A DNA stretch of 14,019 nucleotides from Deinococcus sp. (lineage in GTDB: Bacteria > Deinococcota > Deinococci > Deinococcales > Deinococcaceae), in NCBI GenBank assembly GCA_018260375.1, contig JAGLBF010000059.1:1-14019 (forward strand), in the 5' to 3' direction. Each line of letters starts with the position of its first letter. Within the stretch, counting starts at the first letter, position 1. Both the position numbers and the translations under genes were made by a program. A model generated the notes under the pieces. That model was not told the origin of the DNA. It saw only the letters and a program-made list of their open reading frames with translations, and ran no database searches. Shown one piece after another: positions 1 to 5,374 of the stretch.

Positions 1-53
1 AAAGTGCAGAATGTGGCTGGCCTGAATGGGCTGAAATGAAGCGCAGTCTGTAT
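1..53 (-). repeat. Intergenic repeat family, copy E (truncated by window start)
   Basis: Read on the minus strand from base 53, this begins ATACAGACTG and matches the start of the copy at 8170 for about the first 19 bases, then diverges. The element starts on the last A of the TAA stop (55-53) of the minus-strand gene upstream, in the same orientation relative to that gene as the copies at 8170 and 13904. Only the first ~53 bases lie in the window, so the far end cannot be seen. Confidence 0.6.
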
Positions 54-628
54 TAGCGCTCTTCTTCGCCCTGCTGCCGTTCACTCTCCTTGGCCCGCCA
101 GATACGCGAGGCAGTCGGCGTGTCGGCGTTGTCACTCCAGCGGGGGTGGGTGGGCTGGGTCAGCGGAGACAGGTTGACCGTATACGCCGGGGCATCTGAC
201 GGTGCGGGCTGCGCCCCGGGCAAGCTGGGTGCGCTGGGCTGGGTACTGTTGGGTCTGATGTCATTGGCTTTGGCCGGTGTATGTTGCGGCATAGAGGCTG
301 TCCAATTTTTATCTTCTACAGGCTGCTCAGGGTTTACATACTTCTCTGGGTTCACAGGCTGCTCTTGGTCGCCGCTTAGTTCGGTGATCAGGGTTTCACG
401 CCCTGTAATGTCCTCGTCTAGCTGGCGGATTTCGGCGTGCAGTTCGTGAAGCACGCTTTGGTCTACACCCGCGTAGTAGGCGCGCCCCAGCCTAGCGTAC
501 AGCGCATCTTGTTCACGTGAAAGCTGGTAGACCTCTAGTCGTAGCCGCGCTGCCTGGGTCAATTCTTCACCACGCCGCCGTACTTGTTCACTGCCACGCT
601 GAACCTGCTTGATAAAACTTTCTAACAT
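53..628 (-). CDS. Hypothetical protein, N-terminal coiled coil with proline-rich disordered tail
   Basis: A 191-residue protein that I do not recognise as a named family. Residues 1-85 are highly charged and helical, rich in Glu, Arg, Gln and Leu (for example EVYQLSREQDALYARLGRAY), and look like a coiled coil. Residues about 88-165 are rich in Pro, Thr, Asn, Gln and Ser and are probably disordered. The C-terminus is charged (KESERQQGEEER). There is no signal peptide or membrane segment, so a cytoplasmic location is likely. The ATG at 628 is the natural start; only a weak Shine-Dalgarno-like GTGAAGT precedes it. Codon use resembles the neighbours and the repetitive tail is in frame, supporting a real gene. 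It stands alone and is divergent from hflX. A structural or scaffold role is possible, but no function can be assigned. Confidence 0.75.
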   Translation of the reverse strand: MLESFIKQVQRGSEQVRRRGEELTQAARLRLEVYQLSREQDALYARLGRAYYAGVDQSVLHELHAEIRQLDEDITGRETLITELSGDQEQPVNPEKYVNPEQPVEDKNWTASMPQHTPAKANDIRPNSTQPSAPSLPGAQPAPSDAPAYTVNLSPLTQPTHPRWSDNADTPTASRIWRAKESERQQGEEER

Positions 629-840
629 ACTTCACAGTGTGACCCACTGCACGCCACAAGGGGTGAAGTGCTCCTCAGAAGTTGTTTATAGATGGGGCCG
701 AACGGTCAGCTTAAATGACGCCTTGAGCATTCTGAAAAAGGCTAAGGGGCATGGCCTTCAAACGGTAACGGGAGTGAGGTAGGGCATGCCGTCGTCTGAG
801 AAGCCCCTCGCTTGGAACCCCCTCACTTGAACGCGGGGGG

Positions 841-885
841 GGCTATCCCTAAAGAGCTTGTCTCTAAAGAAGTTATCCCTAAAGA
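841..885. repeat. Three tandem 15-bp units
   Basis: Units at 841-855, 856-870 and 871-885 share the core CTAAAGA at exact 15-nt spacing; units 1 and 3 share TATCCCTAAAGA, and unit 2 is more divergent. On the minus strand the phase would encode repeated FRD(N/K/S) pentads in a 60-codon open frame, but that frame has no other coding evidence. Confidence 0.6.
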
Positions 886-894
886 CTATTCCCA

Positions 895-923
895 CTATTG
901 CTCTGTGCGCGGGGCGGTATACT
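895..923 (+). promoter_or_regulatory. Candidate promoter for hflX
   Basis: TATACT at 918-923 is a near-consensus -10 box. CTATTG at 895-900 sits at 17-bp spacing but is a poor -35. It lies about 185 nt upstream of the proposed hflX start. Inferred from motifs only. Confidence 0.35.
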
Positions 924-1090
924 CTCATCACCTTGCTCACTTCAGCCTTTCACCCCACTTGCCGCCGCCTGGTGCTGCGCGGGCTTTTTGGGTAACGCTA
1001 TGCCGTGTTCATCGCTTACACGGTGCCGCCTATCTCTGTTGGGCGAGTCAGTCCTTTACCGCGCCATTCATTCGCCACAAGCAACCTTAT

Positions 1091-1100
1091 AAGGAAGTGA
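1091..1100 (+). promoter_or_regulatory. Strong ribosome-binding site deciding the hflX start
   Basis: AAGGAAGTGA differs at one base from AAGGAGGTGA. It ends 6 nt before ATA 1107, which is ideal spacing, and its own last three bases are the in-frame TGA that closes the frame upstream. No ATG, GTG or TTG lies in frame between it and GTG 1200. Confidence 0.6.
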
Positions 1101-1106
1101 CATACT

Positions 1107-2936
1107 ATAGATAAAGTACATGGCAACCTGTCGGGCCTGCGTGCCGCACAACTTAAGCAACTTTCTAATCTCTACCGCCGCCGTCTGGCGCCTGGCACCG
1201 TGACCAGCCCCGAGCTGGCGCGCAACCTCACCGAGCTGTCGCACGACATCCGCCGCGAAATCAGCGTGCTGATAGACCGCCGTGGGCGCGTGCTGAGCGT
1301 GTCGGTAGCAGACGCCAAAGCCGCCGAATTGCCCGCCATGCGTAAGGGCGAACACCGTCTGAGCGGCTTTCATCTGCTGCACACCCACCCCAAAGGCGGG
1401 CCGCTGAGCAAAAATGACCTCTCGGCGCTGTTCCTTAACCGCCTGGACGCTGTTGCCGCTGTAGAGGTAGCCGCAAACGGCTTGCCTGGCAAGGTCCATC
1501 TGGCGCACCTGACCCCCCCTGGTACGGTGGGCGAGGAAGAAGACTGGCGCATTTACCCGCCCGCAACGCCCAGCGAAGTAGAAGGGTTTGACCTGGGCGC
1601 ACAGGTATCAGCGCTAGAAGAGGAAATGACCCGTGCCCAGCAGACCCGCGAAGCCAAGAAAAACAGCGAGCGAGCGCTACTGGTACAAATTGACCAGGGC
1701 GAAGTAGACAGCGAAGAGCGCCTTGCCGAGCTATCCGAGCTGGCGCGCACTGCTGGTGCTGAAGTGGTGTACCGCGAGCTGATCTACCGCCGCAACCTCA
1801 AGCCAGGCACGCTGATTGGCGCGGGTAAGCTGGAAGAATTGACCAGCCGCGCTTACCACGAAAACGCTGATTTGCTGATATTCGGGCAAGAACTCGGCGC
1901 TGCCCAGGCCCGCGAAATAGAAGAAGCCACCGGCCTGAAAGTGCTCGACCGCACGCAGCTTATTTTGGATATTTTTGCACTGCATGCTCAGGGTGTAGAG
2001 TCGCGCTTGCAAGTAGAGCTGGCCCAACTGCGCTACATGAAACCGCGCTTGCTGGGTGCTGGCACGCGGCTGTCGCGCATCGGCGCTTCGGGCGGCTCGG
2101 CAGCCGGTGGGGCGATCGGTACGCGCGGCCCCGGTGAAACCAAGTTAGAGCTTGACCGCCGGCGTATCAATGACCGCATCAGTTTTTTAGAGGCCCAACT
2201 GCGCGACGTTGCCGTACGCCGTGAGCAGCGCCGCAAGCAACGCGGGCGCAACGATGTACCTGTTATTTCTATTGTGGGGTACACCAACGCGGGCAAGTCT
2301 ACGCTGCTCAACACCTTTACCCACGCCGCTGACGAGCCGCGCAAGGTACTGGCCGAAAACAAACTCTTTGCCACGCTGCGCCCCACCAGCCGCCAGGGAT
2401 ACATAGAAGGCATTGGCCCAGTGGTGTTTACCGACACGGTGGGCTTTATCCGCGACTTGCCGCACGATCTCAGCCGCGCCTTTCGCGCCACGCTCGAAGA
2501 AATTGGCGACGCTGATGTGCTCTTGCACGTCATTGACGTCGCTGCTCCAGGTGCCGAGGCCCGTTATGATGCGGTGCAGCGCATTCTCACAGACCTAGAC
2601 ATTGGTATAGACAGTGACTTGCCCAGCGTGGTGGCGCTTAACAAAGCCGACCAAACAAGCCCCGAACAGCTAGAGGCCGGGCGTGCCAGGCTGGGCGGCG
2701 TACCTATCAGCGCAGTGACGGGCGCGGGGTTGGATAAGCTGCGGCAAGTGCTGTCGCAAACACTAGAAGACGTGCAGCTCAGGCGCGAAGCCCACAGCGA
2801 GGCCCAGCGCGAAGCCAAAGAAGCCCTGGCGCGTGAACTGGCACTGCACCCCGCTTCGCCGGTAGACGCTGCCGTTATGACCCCACTAGGTATAAGCCAG
2901 TCCTCACTGGGTATGACACAGTCAGCAGATGATTGA
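1107..2936 (+). CDS. hflX: GTPase HflX, probable ATA start
   Basis: HflX is a ribosome-associated GTPase that binds the large subunit and splits stalled or stressed 70S ribosomes. The GTPase motifs are complete (numbered from 1107): P-loop GYTNAGKS at 391-398, switch II DTVGF at 443-447, NKAD at 512-515 and SAVTG at 535-539. Ahead of it is the HflX-specific glycine-rich linker (GASGGSAAGGAIGTRGPGE). The N-terminal domain is long, as in Deinococcus/Thermus homologues. Start choice: the first conventional in-frame start, GTG at 1200, has no Shine-Dalgarno and would cut off a conserved-looking segment (VHGNLSGLRAAQLKQL). That segment stays open back to a TGA at 1098-1100. Within it, ATA at 1107 lies 6 nt after AAGGAAGTGA (1091-1100), one mismatch from the full anti-Shine-Dalgarno complement. 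This gives 609 residues. The fallback start at GTG 1200 gives 578. The gene is monocistronic and convergent with murJ. Confidence 0.93.
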   Translation: MDKVHGNLSGLRAAQLKQLSNLYRRRLAPGTVTSPELARNLTELSHDIRREISVLIDRRGRVLSVSVADAKAAELPAMRKGEHRLSGFHLLHTHPKGGPLSKNDLSALFLNRLDAVAAVEVAANGLPGKVHLAHLTPPGTVGEEEDWRIYPPATPSEVEGFDLGAQVSALEEEMTRAQQTREAKKNSERALLVQIDQGEVDSEERLAELSELARTAGAEVVYRELIYRRNLKPGTLIGAGKLEELTSRAYHENADLLIFGQELGAAQAREIEEATGLKVLDRTQLILDIFALHAQGVESRLQVELAQLRYMKPRLLGAGTRLSRIGASGGSAAGGAIGTRGPGETKLELDRRRINDRISFLEAQLRDVAVRREQRRKQRGRNDVPVISIVGYTNAGKSTLLNTFTHAADEPRKVLAENKLFATLRPTSRQGYIEGIGPVVFTDTVGFIRDLPHDLSRAFRATLEEIGDADVLLHVIDVAAPGAEARYDAVQRILTDLDIGIDSDLPSVVALNKADQTSPEQLEAGRARLGGVPISAVTGAGLDKLRQVLSQTLEDVQLRREAHSEAQREAKEALARELALHPASPVDAAVMTPLGISQSSLGMTQSADD

Positions 2937-2997
2937 TGGTGCCTGATGGACGCAGCCATCCTCCTGTATAGACGGCGACATACACTCTTTTAACTGT

Positions 2998-3082
2998 GCG
3001 GTGATGTGCGGTAATAAGGAGGTCAGGTCAGCGGGCGTATGAGGGCATAGTCAACGCCTCAGCCCAAACATCACATCACCGC
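2998..3082. other. 11-bp perfect inverted repeat spanning the murJ stop codon
   Basis: GCGGTGATGTG (2998-3008) and CACATCACCGC (3072-3082) are perfect complements separated by 63 nt. The right arm overlaps the murJ stop codon (3076-3078). It lies between the convergent ends of hflX and murJ, so it could form a stem in either transcript, but there is no U-tract and the loop is long. Its role is unknown. Confidence 0.4.
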
Positions 3083-4677
3083 CTGACTCGGCGCAAAACG
3101 CCGCCCAGCAGTCCTGTAGCTTCGGGCATCTTCCAAGCGGCGGCGAGTGCCAGGTACAGCACCAGCCCCGCTAGGCCCGCGACCGCCAGAGCCAGCAAGC
3201 TGCTGAGCAAGTGTCCTGGCCCCGCTGCGGGAAACAGGTTGCTGATGACGGCGGCGAGCAGGCCCGACACCAGCGACAACACCACCACCTTAAAGATATG
3301 GGGAGCTACGCGCGGCACCGAAAACCCCATTTGCCGCCCGTAAAAGTACACCAGCATCAGGCACACCAACCAACCTGCCAGGGTGGTGGATACCCCAAAG
3401 CCCAGCAGCCCCAGGCGCGGCACCAGCAGGCTGTAGAGGCCGACTTCTACCACAAAGCCGATGGCGCTGACGATAACGGCATTGCGGGTGCGCTGGCGAG
3501 CATAAAAGGTACGCAATAACACGGTATTTATTGCCCAGGGCAACAAGGCCAGTGACCAACCCGACAGAATCTGGGTGCCCGCCACAAAACGGTCTAGGGG
3601 CATATCGCCGCGCAGGTCAAAGATGCCAATGGCGTGACCTGCTAGGGCGATCAGCAAAGCGCTCGCGGGGCCAGACAAAAAAGTGACGGTACGCACGGTG
3701 CGGTAGGTCAGTTCTTTGAATTCAGGCCAGTGTTGTTCAGCGGCAAGCTGTGCAAAGCGCGGGAAAAGGGCCAGGGCGGGGCTGACCACAAAGAGCCCGT
3801 TGACCATCGTAAACAGTGTCTCGGCGTTGCTGTAGGCCGATACCGCCGCCGTAGAAAAGAGGGCACTGTTGGTCAGCAGGCGCTGTACATACACATTCAA
3901 AAACTGCCTCGCTCCTGTGGTCAGGGTAAAGGGAGCCATCTGTATCAGCACCAACCGCAGGGCGGGGTGGCCTATCAGCTGCGGGGTAGGCAGCAGGCCA
4001 AAGCGCAGCAGCGCGGGCAGTTGCACCAGCAACTGGGCCAGGCCGCCCAGAAGCCAGCTGAGGGCCAGCCAAGTCGCTGAGTACGGAAAAAGCCAGTGCG
4101 CCAGCAGCAAAATGACGATAGACACCGCATTAAAGGCCACAGGCGCAAAACTGGATTCGCGGAAGTGCTCATCGGCGTTGAGCAGGCCCATAGCGATAGA
4201 TGACAGGCTGATGAGGGTCAAAAATGGCATCACCAGGCGCGTCATATAAATCGCCAGCGCAGCGTCTACGTTAGAGTTGGAGGCCAGCAGCACACGTTCA
4301 ACCAGCCAAGGCGCACCCAAAATGCCTAGCGCCATCAGCACCATATTCACCGCAATCAGCGTGCCTGAAAAGGCGCGGGCCAACTCGCGGCGCTCGGTGT
4401 CGCTCAGGGCCTTATACACGGGAATAAACGAGTTGACCAGTGCGCCCTCGGCAAGCAACTCACGAAACAAGTTAGGCACCCGCGAGGCGATCAAAAAGGC
4501 GGCCAGGAGTTCGTTGCTAAACAGGTTCAGCAGTTCCTGGCGCAGCACCCCTGACAGGCGCGAGCCGAGCGTGCCCGCCATGACAATCAGCATGTTGCGC
4601 GCCGCTGACTTTCGGGGCGGCAGCGTTGCGTCAGTGTCAGCGGTGTCGGGGGGTTCGGCGGTGTCGGGGGCAGTCAT
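3076..4677 (-). CDS. murJ: Lipid II flippase MurJ
   Basis: MurJ is the MOP-superfamily membrane protein that moves the peptidoglycan precursor lipid II across the cytoplasmic membrane. At 533 residues the length fits the family. A hydrophilic Asp/Thr/Pro-rich tail (residues 1-25) precedes a hydrophobic protein with room for about 14 membrane helices. Signature segments include GTLGSRLSGVLRQ (35-47, with R40 and R46) and the block around RVPNLFRELLAEGALVNSF (66-84), which matches the family's RxPNLxRxxxAEGA pattern. The ATG at 4677 has a weak AAGG Shine-Dalgarno 7 nt upstream. A TACAGT box lies 11 nt before the ATG and might be a -10. The acidic N-terminal extension could be a local feature, or a later start could be used. 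The gene is transcribed alone, with repeat DNA upstream and hflX convergent downstream. Confidence 0.95.
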   Translation of the reverse strand: MTAPDTAEPPDTADTDATLPPRKSAARNMLIVMAGTLGSRLSGVLRQELLNLFSNELLAAFLIASRVPNLFRELLAEGALVNSFIPVYKALSDTERRELARAFSGTLIAVNMVLMALGILGAPWLVERVLLASNSNVDAALAIYMTRLVMPFLTLISLSSIAMGLLNADEHFRESSFAPVAFNAVSIVILLLAHWLFPYSATWLALSWLLGGLAQLLVQLPALLRFGLLPTPQLIGHPALRLVLIQMAPFTLTTGARQFLNVYVQRLLTNSALFSTAAVSAYSNAETLFTMVNGLFVVSPALALFPRFAQLAAEQHWPEFKELTYRTVRTVTFLSGPASALLIALAGHAIGIFDLRGDMPLDRFVAGTQILSGWSLALLPWAINTVLLRTFYARQRTRNAVIVSAIGFVVEVGLYSLLVPRLGLLGFGVSTTLAGWLVCLMLVYFYGRQMGFSVPRVAPHIFKVVVLSLVSGLLAAVISNLFPAAGPGHLLSSLLALAVAGLAGLVLYLALAAAWKMPEATGLLGGVLRRVRR

Positions 4678-4721
4678 GTAGCGGCCTTACTGTAGCGCGC
4701 CCAGGCCTAACTAACTAGGTG

Positions 4722-4798
4722 ATACGCGGCTGCACTTTATTCCAGCACAGCCCCAGAGCTACTGCCTGCGCTTCCATAGCGCAAAATCCGTACTGTTT
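4722..4798 (+). repeat. Intergenic repeat family, copy C (degenerate)
   Basis: It aligns along its length with copies A, B and D: ATACGCGGCTGC start, ATTCCAGCACAG block, CCTGCGCTTCCATA block and AATCCGTACTGTT end. The terminal inverted repeat is eroded compared with copy A, 20 bp further on. It lies upstream of murJ, so this copy does not follow a stop codon. Confidence 0.65.
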
Positions 4799-4817
4799 CC
4801 TGCTGCTGCTCATTCTT

Positions 4818-4953
4818 ATACGGACTGCCGCTCCATTCCACCACAGTCGGAAAAGCGCAGCCTGCGGCTCCATACCGCGCAGTCCGTATGCTGTTCCCAC
4901 TCGCATCCGCCCTGATTGATTCGGAAGTACGCCAAATCAATCGGAATCCGTAT
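4818..4953 (+). repeat. Intergenic repeat family, copy A (most complete)
   Basis: Module 1 (4818-4889) is bounded by perfect 10-bp inverted repeats ATACGGACTG (4818-4827) and CAGTCCGTAT (4880-4889). A linker follows (GCTGTTCCCACTCGCATCCG). Module 2 has the 8-bp inverted repeat GATTGATT (4914-4921) / AATCAATC (4935-4942) and ends near TCCGTAT (4946-4952). Copy B at 13904 matches this nearly base for base over about 116 nt. There is no reading frame of note; the structure resembles REP/BIME-like elements or a small non-autonomous element. Confidence 0.8.
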
Positions 4954-5002
4954 TACTGCTGCTCAGCAGGTTGGCGGGTCGTTTGGGCCATTTGGCAAAA
5001 AG

Positions 5003-5032
5003 TTGAACACCCCGCTGACCGTGTGCTATGCT
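5003..5032 (+). promoter_or_regulatory. Promoter of tRNA-Ser
   Basis: TTGAAC (5003-5008) and TATGCT (5027-5032) are separated by 18 bp, close to the vegetative sigma consensus. Predicted initiation is near 5039, giving a short 5' leader before the tRNA at 5063. Confidence 0.65.
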
Positions 5033-5062
5033 TTGACCGCTTTGCCCCGCTACCGTGCCTAT

Positions 5063-5152
<90 letters not shown>

Positions 5153-5211
5153 CACTGTATGGGGGGAGGTTATTTGAACAAAGTAACCCGCAACACATAG
5201 CGCTGTATCAC

Positions 5212-5257
5212 ATAGAGGCTACTCAAAGTTGAAGTGGCCTCTATATTAGTTTCCTCT
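5212..5257 (+). terminator. Rho-independent terminator after tRNA-Ser
   Basis: A 12-bp stem (5212-5223 with 5233-5244, one G-U) around ATAGAGGC/GCCTCTAT has a 9-nt loop and is followed by ATTAGTTTCCTCTT. The tail is T-rich but not a pure U-tract. Position about 60 nt after the tRNA fits termination of that transcript. Confidence 0.7.
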
Positions 5258-5374
5258 TATGCTGGTGCTGCTGCGCGAATTTTTTTGACTGAGTACATTT
5301 TGTAAGAACATTTGTAGACAATAGATATTAAGGAGAAAAGCCGCCACGTATCCCGCGGCAGCTTCCGTGCTCGT

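Larger units (their letters stand above)
629..1106. other. Divergent intergenic region, 478 bp, upstream of hflX
   Basis: No convincing gene. It holds a 7-bp inverted repeat, ACTTCAC (629-635) and GTGAAGT (663-669), just upstream of the minus-strand gene; a tandem 15-bp repeat (841-885); and a candidate promoter for hflX (895-923). If that promoter is used, the hflX leader is about 175 nt and contains a small hairpin CCGTGT/ACACGG (1003-1008, 1018-1023). A GC-rich stretch ending in TTTTT near 985-989 has two central mismatches and is not a convincing terminator. Short ORFs on both strands here lack family resemblance or ribosome-binding sites. Confidence 0.5.
4678..5062. other. Intergenic region between murJ and tRNA-Ser, mostly repeat DNA
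   Basis: The space holds repeat copies C (4722-4798) and A (4818-4953) in tandem, then the tRNA promoter. Short ORFs on both strands across 4715-4940 are artefacts of the repeat sequence. No protein gene is supported. Confidence 0.6.

Noticed and set aside
90..449. Open frame on the plus strand opposite the coiled-coil gene
   Set aside because: Antisense shadow of the gene at 53-628; no ribosome-binding site, and the translation is Cys/Gly/Val-rich without family resemblance.
758..940. Minus-strand 60-codon frame with FRD repeats
   Set aside because: It is explained by the 15-bp tandem repeat; no ATG with a ribosome-binding site and no conserved sequence.
961..990. GC-rich stretch followed by TTTTT in the hflX leader, possible attenuator
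   Set aside because: The best stem has two central mismatches and short arms; no alternative structure or leader peptide is apparent.
2945..2960. Hairpin GATGG/CCATC after hflX as a terminator
   Set aside because: Only a 5-bp stem with no U-tract.
3211..4249. Several open frames on the plus strand across murJ
   Set aside because: Antisense shadows of a well-supported membrane protein gene.
5285..5290. TTGACT as the -35 of a promoter for the GGDEF-EAL gene
   Set aside because: No acceptable -10 at 16-19 bp; candidates lie at 12 or 24 bp.
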